Below are positions 13,728 to 21,191 of a DNA stretch of 40,718 nucleotides, piece by piece. Source of the DNA: a virus. The stretch spans positions 1-40,718 of IMG/VR virus record IMGVR_UViG_3300006163_000010, one strand, 5' to 3'. Under the pieces are notes generated by a model that was not told where the DNA came from, ran no database searches, and worked only from the letters and a program-made list of their open reading frames with translations. A program made the position numbers and the translations under genes. Within the stretch, counting starts at the first letter, position 1, and every line of letters begins with the position of its first letter.

Positions 13728-15151
13728 AGAGGTTACTGGGTCCATCTCCAAAGGAAATTCAGAGTATGATGAATTCATATGTTCAGCAATGGATTGATCA
13801 AAATGGACCTGTCTGGGCACCGGTGATGCCTATCTATCCGAAAGTAGACCAGAAAGCATCTGTTCAGAAGGGGTATTGTAGTAATGCAGATGTTTATTCC
13901 ATCATAAGCCGAAAGGCGCAAATGGCGGCCGGCATTCCATTCTATGTATACAAGGTTAAAAATGCGGAAGGGAAGAAGTGGTTGCGTGAATATAAGACAT
14001 TGACTTCTGGAGATATGTTAACACCTGCAGCCTTGGCAAAGGCTCAGATATATAAGGTCAAGGCGCTCCAAGAAGTGGAAGAGAATAACCCTGTAAATAA
14101 GCTACTTCAACGCCCAAACAAGACAGACTCACAGTCGGAATTCCTTGAGAAGTGTTATGGCTTCCTGGACATAACCGGGAATGTATATATCTGGAAAGAA
14201 GCTCTTGAAATGGGTGCAAATCAGGGCAAACCGGTAGGTCTATATACATTGCCTTCTCAATACATAACCGTTGTGCCAGACGGCACTTTTCCTGTCTCTA
14301 CAGCAGGATATATGTTCTTTCTGTGGGGTGAAATGGGGCTAAAGAAAGAAGAGATAATCCATATCAAGTACTTCAATCCAGACTATCAGCCGGACGGTTC
14401 ACATTTAGTAGGTATGCCGCCGTTGAGAGCTGGTGCAAAGACACTTACCAGGTCAGATAGTGCTGTTGATAGTTCAACTGCACAATTCCAGCATGGAGGA
14501 CCTGCCGGCATGATGTACAACGAGTCAATTACTCCGGATGAGGAAAGTATGAAGCAGGTGGGGGCCCTCAAAAAGAAGTGGGAAGCGGAGACATGGGGTA
14601 ATAAGAATCGAGGTAAGATATTATTCTCTGCCGGCAAACTGGGCTACCTACAAACTGGCTTATCACCTGCAGATCTTGAAGTGTTGGAGTCTGAGATGTA
14701 TACCTTTCGTCAGTTGTGCAGGTTATTCAAGATGCCGTCTGCTATATTCAACGATAACGACAAGGCTACCTACAACAATATGGAGCAGTTCTATAAGGCT
14801 GCTTATACTGATGGGGTGATACCAATGGTTATTAAGATGCGGGATGCTCTCAATTCGTTCCTTTTGCCCGATTTTGGGGATAATGGTGAATATTTCATAG
14901 ATGCAGACTTCTCAAACATTCCAGTACTCCAGGAAGATATGAAAACTCTCACGGAATGGCTGGATAAGTCGTGGGAGATCACTCCGAATGAACGCCGGGA
15001 GCTGAAGAAGTTTGGCCGGTCATCAGATCCAAACATGGATAAGGTGTGGATGCCATCAGGCTTGGACACCATGGATAACCTTTCTATGGAGGTTGATGAT
15101 GTGGAAGGCGCTATAACAGACCTGAATAAAAGCGGACTTAATCCGTATTGA
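13712..15151 (+). CDS. Portal protein (HK97 type)
   Basis: The frame opens with TTG at 13712 inside the end of terL and encodes 479 residues. It has the phage portal pattern: ADVYSIISRKAQMAAGIPFYVYK near residue 60, then PVNKLLQRPNKTDSQSEFLEKCYGFLDITGNVYIW. The KEEIIHIKYFNPD segment, DSAVDSSTAQFQHGGPAGMM and the C-terminal EDMKTLTEWLDKSWEITPNERRE complete the set. Twelve copies form the DNA entry ring at one capsid vertex. It is the last packaging gene before the accessory insertion, since the MuF gene that would usually follow lies 7 kb downstream. Confidence 0.9.
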   Translation: MANILKRLLGPSPKEIQSMMNSYVQQWIDQNGPVWAPVMPIYPKVDQKASVQKGYCSNADVYSIISRKAQMAAGIPFYVYKVKNAEGKKWLREYKTLTSGDMLTPAALAKAQIYKVKALQEVEENNPVNKLLQRPNKTDSQSEFLEKCYGFLDITGNVYIWKEALEMGANQGKPVGLYTLPSQYITVVPDGTFPVSTAGYMFFLWGEMGLKKEEIIHIKYFNPDYQPDGSHLVGMPPLRAGAKTLTRSDSAVDSSTAQFQHGGPAGMMYNESITPDEESMKQVGALKKKWEAETWGNKNRGKILFSAGKLGYLQTGLSPADLEVLESEMYTFRQLCRLFKMPSAIFNDNDKATYNNMEQFYKAAYTDGVIPMVIKMRDALNSFLLPDFGDNGEYFIDADFSNIPVLQEDMKTLTEWLDKSWEITPNERRELKKFGRSSDPNMDKVWMPSGLDTMDNLSMEVDDVEGAITDLNKSGLNPY

Positions 15152-15214
15152 TAATACTTTACTGTTTGTTTGTATGGTGAGTAGGTTTCATTTATTGTTT
15201 AAATAGTATTATTT

Positions 15215-16183
15215 ATGTTGAATAAGGTTGTACCAATATTAAGGCATGGGCCATCTTGCGATTACCATCGCACAATATTGCCTTTCAAATATTTGGGATT
15301 CGACATACAGCCTAAACCTATCAACTATGCAGCTGCCGAGTTAATAGTATTCAACCGGTTAGCCCATGAACCTCCAGAGCGGTTCTTCGCACAACAGAAA
15401 CTACATGGGTTCAAATACATTGTTGATATAGATGATTACTGGCACCTTTACCCACACCACCATATCTACGCTAATTGGCAGAAGGCAAAGTTTACCGAGA
15501 AGATAATGGCTTTCATTAAGGGGGCTAACGCGGTTACTACAACCAATTCAGCATTAGCGGCTAAAGTTGCGCAACTAAACAAAAACGTTGTGATCATCCC
15601 AAATGCATTGCCATTTGATCATGGACAGTTTGATAGCACAAACAATACCGATGATCAAATCAGGTTTGTATATGCCGGCGGCAGTTCCCACTATCACGAC
15701 TTCGCGCTGGTTGCTGGTGCGATCAAGGGTACAACACGGGTAAACTTCACATTGGCAGGGATAGAGAACAATCCTGCCTGGTTACAGATGCAGGCGCTTC
15801 TTCGTAATGTCAGTTACGGTAAACGAGCATGCCAACCATTGGATAGTTACATGTCCGTATACAGTAATGCTAATGTGTCATTGGCTCCATTGGAAGCAAA
15901 TGAGTTCAATTGTCTGAAAAGCAATCTTAAGATGTTGGAGGCAGGATGTAAGAACCTTGCATTTATTGCCAGCAAAACAGCACCATATTTCAATGAGCTG
16001 GATAAGCGATATGTAATGTATGCTGAAACAGAAAGTGAATGGAAGGCGTTGATGGCTGAATGTATAAAAGATCCGGCGATAGTAAAAGAGGCTGGATTGC
16101 AACTAGGGGAGCATGTGCGACAACATTATGATTTGCGGAAAGTAAACGAAATAAGAAGGCAGCTGTATGAAAGTATGCTATAG
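15215..16183 (+). CDS. Glycosyltransferase, GT-B fold (GT4-like)
   Basis: The 322-residue protein looks like a GT-B glycosyltransferase. A short N-terminal domain (VPILRHGPSCDYHRTILPFK) carries KYIVDIDDYWHL. The centre has GANAVTTTNSALAAKV, NVVIIPNALPFD, then RFVYAGGSSHYHDFALVAGA. The C-terminal sugar-nucleotide region is LDSYMSVYSNANVSLAPLEAN … NLKMLEAGCKNLAFIASKTA, ending with HVRQHYDLRKVNEIR. These are GT4-type landmarks (YAGG … DxxP … KxLE). It starts the accessory run, 63 bases after the portal, and overlaps the next gene by 17 bases. Donor and acceptor are unknown. Confidence 0.8.
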   Translation: MLNKVVPILRHGPSCDYHRTILPFKYLGFDIQPKPINYAAAELIVFNRLAHEPPERFFAQQKLHGFKYIVDIDDYWHLYPHHHIYANWQKAKFTEKIMAFIKGANAVTTTNSALAAKVAQLNKNVVIIPNALPFDHGQFDSTNNTDDQIRFVYAGGSSHYHDFALVAGAIKGTTRVNFTLAGIENNPAWLQMQALLRNVSYGKRACQPLDSYMSVYSNANVSLAPLEANEFNCLKSNLKMLEAGCKNLAFIASKTAPYFNELDKRYVMYAETESEWKALMAECIKDPAIVKEAGLQLGEHVRQHYDLRKVNEIRRQLYESML

Positions 16184-16703
16184 CAATCCATATAATCGGG
16201 AGAAGAACATAGGAAAGTCGCTAAACGAGTTTTGCGACATGGTTCCAGGTGATTCATGGATTGTGCTTCAGGATGGAGATATAATGTACCTAACAGACTA
16301 TTGGGGTACTCAGATTGAGGATATTATAGCAAAGAACGCAGACTACGACTTGATTGGGTGTATGACCAATAGACTTAAACACAATCATCAGTTATACTTG
16401 GGTAAGTTCTCTGATGATTCTGATATCCGTAATCACATTGGCGTTGCAGAACAGTTGCATAGTTCCGATTATGATACAGTGGAGCACACCGAAAAGCCAA
16501 TTGCCGGCATGTTTATGTTGTTCCCGAAAATAACATGGACTAAACATCGGTTCAAAGAGAACTCTCCAACGTTTGATACTCATTTCAGCCGGGCAATTCA
16601 AAGAACAGGAGGGAAGGTGGGAATAGCAAAGGGGTTATATGTGTTTCACAAATATCGGATGGGTAAACCTGATCCAAAAACAAATGATAAACATCTAAAA
16701 TAG
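16167..16703 (+). CDS. Short glycosyltransferase-like protein, GT-A fold
   Basis: The 178-residue protein has MKVCYSNPYNREKNIGKSLN, VPGDSWIVLQDGDIMYLTDY and a later GMFMLFPKITWTKHRFKEN … FDTHFSRAIQRTGGKVGIAKGLYVFHKYR. The DGD in a hydrophobic strand is the DXD motif that binds the metal and nucleotide sugar in GT-A enzymes. The His in VFHKYR would match the usual metal-binding His near the end. It is shorter than most GT2 enzymes and lacks a clear N-terminal P/AxYN motif, so activity is not certain. Confidence 0.7.
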   Translation: MKVCYSNPYNREKNIGKSLNEFCDMVPGDSWIVLQDGDIMYLTDYWGTQIEDIIAKNADYDLIGCMTNRLKHNHQLYLGKFSDDSDIRNHIGVAEQLHSSDYDTVEHTEKPIAGMFMLFPKITWTKHRFKENSPTFDTHFSRAIQRTGGKVGIAKGLYVFHKYRMGKPDPKTNDKHLK

Positions 16704-16707
16704 ATAT

Positions 16708-17493
16708 ATGGCTTTGATTGCAATGGCTTGCTATGACACGGTAGAAAATGGACGTACCTGGATGACTAAGGAAACACTGATTTCATTATCTGAAACGGTT
16801 GATTTCAGGAAGCATCGATTGTTTGTAATTGATAACGCCAGTTGCCAGGCAACAAAAGATTTGCTGAAAGAGTTCGCATGGATGCAATTTACGCTGATCG
16901 GTAATGATGTGAATGTAGGGACAGCAAAGGCAATTAACCAGGCATGGAGACACAGAACACCGGGTGAAAACCTGATCAAGATGGATAATGATGTGGTTAT
17001 CCGTGCTGCTGGATGGGTGGAGTTGTTGGAAGAGTTGATTACCAGAATGGGGAAGACTGACATTCCCGCCGGTATTGTAGGGCTGAAACGGAAAGACTGC
17101 ATAGAATCACCTAACCTACCAGAAGAGGATTTCTACCGGAGCGAATTGGTAATGTCACCAGCGCCATTAGGCCATAAGTGGATAGTTGCAGAAAGGGTAA
17201 ACCATGTAATGGGTACCTGCCAAATGTATAACCATCAGTTAATAGATCGCATAGGGGGGTTATACCAGATGGATGGGTTATATGGATTTGATGATACGTT
17301 GGCGGCTATTAGATGCCAGGTTGCCGGCTTCCATAGTTATTTCCTGCCAGAGATTGTCATTGACCACATAGATCCGGGAGGCACCAACTACCAGAAATGG
17401 AAAGAAGGGTATGCTGGGGAGAGGATGAGAAAATTCAACGAACTACGCGAACAATATATTAACGGACAAACATCAATTTTCTATCAATTATGA
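16708..17493 (+). CDS. Glycosyltransferase family 2-like protein
   Basis: The 261-residue protein has the GT2 order: N-terminal ALIAMACYDTVENGRTWMTK, HRLFVIDNASCQATKDLLKE, GNDVNVGTAKAINQAWRHRT, then LIKMDNDVVIRAAGWVELLE with a DND metal motif. The acceptor-side motif is GGLYQMDGLYGFDDTLAAIR, followed by IDHIDPGG. This is a full GT-A catalytic domain without membrane helices, so the enzyme is soluble. It starts 4 bases after the previous transferase and overlaps the methyltransferase as ATGA. Confidence 0.85.
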   Translation: MALIAMACYDTVENGRTWMTKETLISLSETVDFRKHRLFVIDNASCQATKDLLKEFAWMQFTLIGNDVNVGTAKAINQAWRHRTPGENLIKMDNDVVIRAAGWVELLEELITRMGKTDIPAGIVGLKRKDCIESPNLPEEDFYRSELVMSPAPLGHKWIVAERVNHVMGTCQMYNHQLIDRIGGLYQMDGLYGFDDTLAAIRCQVAGFHSYFLPEIVIDHIDPGGTNYQKWKEGYAGERMRKFNELREQYINGQTSIFYQL

Positions 17494-18107
17494 AGCAAGT
17501 AAACACATTGCCTGGGGATAGTTCAGACTATCATCTACTAACCAAAGGAGTAGAGTTAAGTAAGGATGTAGTAGGTATGACCTGCGAGATAGGGCTACGG
17601 TTAGGGGGCGGCACCAAGTACATTGTGGATGCCATATCGGCAAATTGTCCCGGTAAGGTGCATATCGCCATTGATCCATATGGGCACATCGAGTATAACA
17701 ATAAAGAAGGTAGCATCTGCCGGCTGGATTATACTAATGAAATGCGTGATACTTGTTTGGGTAACCTGTATCCATATGTGGCATCAAAGGGAGTTCAATT
17801 CCTATTCTTCAATCTGGAAGATACTGAGTTCTTCAACCGCTATGCAGATGGGGTACCTGTATACAGGTTAGAGAAGACGCTGGAAACAAAGTACTCTTTC
17901 ATTCATTTTGATGGCCCTCATGCAGTTGATCCATTAAAGGAAGAACTGGATTTCTTTATTCCCCGTGCATCTAAAGGCGCTATTTTCGCATTCGATGATA
18001 TCACGGACTACTATGATCATAGTGAGATAGAAGCCATCCTTTTCAATGCAGGCTTTGTTTTGATTGAAAAGACATTTCATAAGGGAATATATCGGTATGA
18101 AAACTAA
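17490..18107 (+). CDS. Class I SAM-dependent methyltransferase-like protein
   Basis: The 205-residue protein has motif I as MTCEIGLRLGGGTKYIVDAI, a post-I acidic strand HIAIDPYGHIEYN, motif II-like YSFIHFDGPHAVDPLKEELD and GAIFAFDDITDYYD. These match the Methyltransf_24-type Rossmann methyltransferases often found in sugar and glycopeptide clusters. SAM is the expected donor. Its ATG overlaps the GT2 stop, and its last 11 bases overlap the next glycosyltransferase, so it is part of one coupled pathway. Confidence 0.75.
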   Translation: MKQVNTLPGDSSDYHLLTKGVELSKDVVGMTCEIGLRLGGGTKYIVDAISANCPGKVHIAIDPYGHIEYNNKEGSICRLDYTNEMRDTCLGNLYPYVASKGVQFLFFNLEDTEFFNRYADGVPVYRLEKTLETKYSFIHFDGPHAVDPLKEELDFFIPRASKGAIFAFDDITDYYDHSEIEAILFNAGFVLIEKTFHKGIYRYEN

Positions 18108-18756
18108 GATTGTTACAGTAGCGACACGACCAGACCCGGGGCTTACTATGCTTATTGAAAGTATGGAAAAGTTTGGGCTGGATTATGTCGTGTTGGGACA
18201 GGATCAGCAATGGAAAGGTTTTGGGACTAAAATAATATTGCTGGAGAAATACCTAAAGAGTATTGACCCGGAATATACCCATGTCGTTTTTGTTGATGCT
18301 TATGATGTGGCACTCCTGTCAGGTATGGATGAAATAGAAAAACAGTACACTGATAGCTGGCCCGGTAAAATAGTGTTCAGTGCTGAGTTGAACTGTTGGC
18401 CCTGTGCAGAGTTATCTGAGCGGTATCCAGCCTGTGACAGCTTGTGGCGGTATCTCAATTCGGGTAGCTACATGGCTCCAATCAGTGGGTTATTAAGCCT
18501 GTTCAGTGCATATCCTCCGGTGTTTGAAATGGATGATCAACTGTACTTCACAAAGATGCTACTTGGCGGGGAATCTCCTATAGTGTTGGACACTAATTGC
18601 AGCCTGTTTCAAACCACTGCATTCTGTTACAATAACGAATATAGGGCAGATGGTGCACGCCTGGTAAATAACTTGACAGGTACCATGCCGGTTGTAATAC
18701 ATGGAAACGGCAGAACCCCAATGGATTCCATATACGAATTATTAAAACATAACTAA
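18097..18756 (+). CDS. Glycosyltransferase, PLOD/procollagen galactosyltransferase-like
   Basis: The ATG at 18097 (MKTKIVTVATRPDPGLTMLI) gives 219 residues. Landmarks are KIILLEKYLKSIDPEYTHVVFVDAYDVALLSGMDE, with a D-A-Y-D metal motif, then KIVFSAELNCWPC and LWRYLNSGSYMAPISGLLSL. DDQLYFTKML … VLDTNCSLFQTT and VVIHGNGR end it. This is the arrangement of the PLOD-type glycosyltransferase domain (lysyl-hydroxylase-linked sugar transfer and bacterial or viral relatives). Related enzymes transfer sugars to proteins or sugars. This raises the chance that the pathway acts on a protein. Confidence 0.75.
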   Translation: MKTKIVTVATRPDPGLTMLIESMEKFGLDYVVLGQDQQWKGFGTKIILLEKYLKSIDPEYTHVVFVDAYDVALLSGMDEIEKQYTDSWPGKIVFSAELNCWPCAELSERYPACDSLWRYLNSGSYMAPISGLLSLFSAYPPVFEMDDQLYFTKMLLGGESPIVLDTNCSLFQTTAFCYNNEYRADGARLVNNLTGTMPVVIHGNGRTPMDSIYELLKHN

Positions 18757-19463
18757 TGTCATTAACAGACGTACAGAAAAGCTGGAAGAATTCACCCGCT
18801 CACCATAAAATGGTGAATGAGTCATTTGCATCTTCAGTTAATGCAGATCCAAGCCTAAAGGCACATAGAGATTTTGTTGAGCAGAATGTTTTTGGATTCG
18901 GGGAACGGTCTTTCCAGTGGTTACATAAGCTAATCGTTGACGATATGCCGGATAACTTCGCTTTCATGGAAATAGGCGTATTCAAAGGGCAAATCCTTTC
19001 ACTGTATAAGATGTTGGCAGACGTAACCGGGAAAAGTGTAACACGGTATGGAGTGACCCCGCTGTCAACTGCAGGTGGCGTGTGGGAGTCTGACTATAAG
19101 AGGGATATTGAGTTCATTCATGACACGTTCATGCTGGATAAAGATTATCAGCTGCTGGTAGGTTTAAGTACTGATCCAGCGATCATACAGGAGGCTCAAT
19201 CACTCTCTGTAGATGTCCTATATATTGATGGGGGACATGATCATGCAACGGTGGTCAGCGACATTGTGAATTATATTCCTATCATTAAACCTGGCGGATA
19301 CCTGATAATTGACGATTGCGCAAATGATATGAGCATGCCATGGGGCTATTTCACCGGGATTCAGGAAGTAACTGACGCTACCGGTAGTATAATGAATACC
19401 CATCCAGATTATGAGTTCCTGTTCAATGTAGTGCACAATAAGGTTTGGAGGAAAATAAGATAA
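18756..19463 (+). CDS. Class I SAM-dependent methyltransferase (Methyltransf_24-like)
   Basis: The 235-residue protein has motif I FAFMEIGVFKGQILSLYKML, then VTRYGVTPLSTAGGVWESD, a central VDVLYIDGGHDHATVVSDIVNYIPIIKPGGYLIIDDCAN and the NTHPDYEFLFNVVHNKVW end. This is a complete methyltransferase fold with the DGGH motif common in Methyltransf_24 enzymes. Its ATG shares the final base of the upstream glycosyltransferase stop. It is the second methyltransferase in the cassette. The likely target is a sugar hydroxyl, but no acceptor can be read from sequence. Confidence 0.8.
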   Translation: MSLTDVQKSWKNSPAHHKMVNESFASSVNADPSLKAHRDFVEQNVFGFGERSFQWLHKLIVDDMPDNFAFMEIGVFKGQILSLYKMLADVTGKSVTRYGVTPLSTAGGVWESDYKRDIEFIHDTFMLDKDYQLLVGLSTDPAIIQEAQSLSVDVLYIDGGHDHATVVSDIVNYIPIIKPGGYLIIDDCANDMSMPWGYFTGIQEVTDATGSIMNTHPDYEFLFNVVHNKVWRKIR

Positions 19464-19466
19464 AGT

Positions 19467-20006
19467 ATGAAATCATTCCTTGTTCCTGCATTAGGCGGCT
19501 GTCCAATAATATCCAGTGGAATTTATAGTCACGTTAATGACAGGTACATAACAGGTGAGGTGCTCAATTGTATTCACAATAAAGTGCATATAGGCCGCCA
19601 GTATAAGCTTAATATAAATACTCCAATATTCGATATTATTGGCATCCTGTCTGGATACGAATGTATTACAGAGGCTAAGGGTGCCGGTGGCTATTGTGAT
19701 TTCAATAACAGGGTAATAGCAATAGATAATAAGCAAAGTGGTGGGCTTCATACTGTGTGTCACGAAATTAGCCATTCTATACAGGCTGAGTTAGGAATAT
19801 TCAATGATGATGGTAGTGTTTTGTCCTGGCAGGTTAAGATGGAACACCAATGTGAAACAATGGCATATTATCTATATAATGGGTTGTTCCCAGAAGCTCC
19901 CAAACCATGGGGTCAATTTACATCCTATTTCAATAAGGAATCTATTCTGTGGTTGGCCGATTGGTATAAAGGATACGTAGAAAATGATTTGATCTTTAAA
20001 TCATAA
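19467..20006 (+). CDS. Predicted zinc metallopeptidase (HExxH)
   Basis: The 179-residue protein has VCHEISHSIQAELG, an HExxH motif (His99, Glu100, His103), inside a helix after GLHTV. A glutamate-rich segment MEHQCETMAYYLY (Glu126, Glu130) 23-27 residues further on could give the third zinc ligand. Phages encode such compact gluzincin-like proteins to cut repressors or other proteins, but no family is certain. There is no signal peptide, so it acts in the cytoplasm. It follows the methyltransferase by 3 bases and is followed by a 55-residue ORF. Confidence 0.65.
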   Translation: MKSFLVPALGGCPIISSGIYSHVNDRYITGEVLNCIHNKVHIGRQYKLNINTPIFDIIGILSGYECITEAKGAGGYCDFNNRVIAIDNKQSGGLHTVCHEISHSIQAELGIFNDDGSVLSWQVKMEHQCETMAYYLYNGLFPEAPKPWGQFTSYFNKESILWLADWYKGYVENDLIFKS

Positions 20007-20009
20007 TAA

Positions 20010-20177
20010 ATGAACCTTGACGACATAGTAAACAGGGCCATCCCCATTGATCCAAAGGACTGTAAGATAAAAAAAGCCTACAAGGAAGGCTTACGTCTTC
20101 AAACCAAACAAGATATTATCAAGTTAATTACTCATAACTTTACGCCCAAACCGAAAGAGGAATCAAAACAAGGGTAA
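20010..20177 (+). CDS. Hypothetical 55-residue protein
   Basis: ATG at 20010, four bases after the stop of the metallopeptidase gene, opens 55 codons to a TAA. The product MNLDDIVNRAIPIDPKDCKI continues with a helical, basic end (KKAYKEGLRLQTKQDIIKLITHNF). The short spacing and hydrophilic helical composition suggest it is real. It is the last gene before promoter region B. No family is known to me. Confidence 0.6.
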   Translation: MNLDDIVNRAIPIDPKDCKIKKAYKEGLRLQTKQDIIKLITHNFTPKPKEESKQG

Positions 20178-20195
20178 ATATATTTCGTAAACTAA

Positions 20196-20214
20196 TTACC
20201 AAATAGTAAATTTG
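20196..20214 (+). promoter_or_regulatory. Late promoter region B (accessory block)
   Basis: The box TTACCAAATAGTAAAT (20196-20211) is 15/16 identical to the box at 11158. It merges with a full -7 element, TAAATTTG (20207-20214). The -33 element is weak. Transcription should start near 20221, just before the structured leader of the small-gene cluster. Confidence 0.6.
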
Positions 20215-20225
20215 TAAAGATTGAC

Positions 20226-20308
20226 CTTGCATTTAAGGGCGGATAAGACGGGATAAACAGACATGCAGCTGCAAGGGATCAATTCACCTTTGCGGCTTTT
20301 CTATTTTA
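20226..20308 (+). promoter_or_regulatory. Attenuator-like leader with competing hairpins
   Basis: A stem AGCTGCAAGG (20267-20276) pairs with CCTTTGCGGCT (20287-20297) over a 10-base loop, with one bulged T and one G-U pair. TTTTCTATTTT follows, as in an intrinsic terminator. Upstream, CCTTGCA (20226-20232) is the exact complement of TGCAAGG (20270-20276), the left arm of that terminator. The two folds exclude each other, as in transcription attenuation. It also decides the start of the next gene, because the ATG at 20263 would place coding sequence over the hairpin. Confidence 0.5.
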
Positions 20309-20328
20309 TACCGATTAAAAATAATTAT

Positions 20329-20538
20329 ATGGCTTTATTCATGGGAAAGATATATGCCTCAAAAAACAAAATACAATTACCGTCAGATTTCTTGCTTATA
20401 GATGCAACGAGTGCCTCGGAGGCCTGGAATAAGATAAATAAACATGCGATAGCTAAAACAGGGGAGTATAAGAATCACGAAAACAAGGCAGTTAGAGGAA
20501 TTTTATTTGAAGGGATAGTTCAACATACTTTAAGATAA
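20329..20538 (+). CDS. Hypothetical 69-residue protein
   Basis: The ATG at 20329 (MALFMGKIYASKNKIQLPSD) is preferred over the in-frame ATG at 20263, because the longer frame crosses the leader hairpin. The product has FLLIDATSASEAWNKINKHA and ends VRGILFEGIVQHTLR. It is mostly alpha-beta with no signal. Its stop overlaps the start of the next small gene by one base (TAATG). It is the first gene controlled by the attenuator-like leader. Confidence 0.55.
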   Translation: MALFMGKIYASKNKIQLPSDFLLIDATSASEAWNKINKHAIAKTGEYKNHENKAVRGILFEGIVQHTLR

Positions 20539-20645
20539 TGGATAAATATCATATCCTTAATCAGTTCGTATCATCATTCGTAATCCTATGCATTATAGTA
20601 TGGGCAATCCAAAAGGGAACAACAAAATCCAATAAACATGAGTGA
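20538..20645 (+). CDS. 35-residue single-span membrane protein
   Basis: ATG at 20538 shares a base with the previous stop. The 35-codon frame (MDKYHILNQFVSSFVILCII then VWAIQKGTTKSNKHE) has one hydrophobic helix of about 17 residues flanked by charged ends. It overlaps the start of the next gene at 20638. The double overlap, with neighbours on both sides, supports a real small protein. Confidence 0.6.
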   Translation: MDKYHILNQFVSSFVILCIIVWAIQKGTTKSNKHE

Positions 20646-20874
20646 ATTATCAAGAGGCGAATCTCGTGTTCGCACTTCCTTCAATCCGTCTAATACATCA
20701 ATTGTGGATCAGATTAAGCAGAAGAGTGCAGAGTTGATCAACTTGGTTGATGACATGCCTGCAAAATCTTCTCTTGCAGATAAGGAGTTAGGTGAATTTG
20801 TAAGGGTTAAAGCATTGGCTATGACAGCCTATGAAGAAGCTGCGATGTGGGCTGTAAAGGCTGCAACATTTTAA
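20638..20874 (+). CDS. Acb2/Tad1 hairpin-domain protein candidate (anti-CBASS/anti-Thoeris)
   Basis: The 78-residue protein is two helices: SIVDQIKQKSAELINLVDDM, and EFVRVKALAMTAYEEAAMWA followed by VKAATF, after a SRGESRVRTSFNPSN leader. The RVRTxFNPS start and the 'TAYEEAAMWAVKAAT' end are, in my memory, the hallmarks of the Acb2/Tad1 hairpin family. Acb2 and Tad1 are phage proteins that bind the cyclic-nucleotide or cyclic ADP-ribose signals of CBASS and Thoeris and so block abortive defence. Whether this copy binds such ligands is untested. It overlaps the small membrane gene upstream and ends before a perfect terminator. Confidence 0.6.
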   Translation: MSELSRGESRVRTSFNPSNTSIVDQIKQKSAELINLVDDMPAKSSLADKELGEFVRVKALAMTAYEEAAMWAVKAATF

Positions 20875-20880
20875 CTAACC

Positions 20881-20912
20881 GGCCCGACAATTGTCGGGCC
20901 TTAATTCTTTTT
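20881..20912 (+). terminator. Intrinsic terminator
   Basis: GGCCCGACAATTGTCGGGCC (20881-20900) is a perfect 20-base palindrome and is followed by TTAATTCTTTTT. It lies six bases after the stop of the Acb2/Tad1-like gene and just before the ATG at 20913. It would split the promoter-B transcript from the next small genes, or let only part of it through. Confidence 0.85.
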
Positions 20913-21191
20913 ATGAATAAGGAACAACTCACTGATGATAAGGTAAGGGAGATTGATAAAATTGCTTATCAACTTACTAAAATTGGGGATGATAAAGCAA
21001 TCATTAAGGAGCCATTAAAACACGACTTATATAATGGCAATACTCCAATGAGTCAATATAATGATATAATACAAAGAAATGGTCTAAGTGATTTATATGA
21101 GACCTTCCGGTTGCTTCTATTTGCAGCCCTGTGTAAACAGGAGAACGAGTTAAAGGATAAACTGACTTATACTATAAACGAGAAAGTATGA
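20913..21191 (+). CDS. Hypothetical 92-residue helical protein
   Basis: The ATG at 20913 directly follows the terminator T-tract. A longer frame to 20847 would run through the hairpin. The product, MNKEQLTDDKVREIDKIAYQ … LIKEPLKHDLYN-like … LYETFRLLLFAALCKQENELKDK, is acidic and helical. Its stop overlaps the next ATG as ATGA. I recognise no family. Confidence 0.6.
   Translation: MNKEQLTDDKVREIDKIAYQLTKIGDDKAIIKEPLKHDLYNGNTPMSQYNDIIQRNGLSDLYETFRLLLFAALCKQENELKDKLTYTINEKV

Noticed and set aside
15160-15214. Promoter for the glycan cassette (AAATAGTA at 15201, TAGGTTTC at 15182)
   Set aside because: Only eight bases of the box match, and no acceptable -33/-7 spacing exists. The cassette may instead be read from promoter A.
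20263-20328. Upstream ATG of the 20329 gene
   Set aside because: It lies over the terminator-like hairpin and T-rich tract, and the added residues look noncoding.
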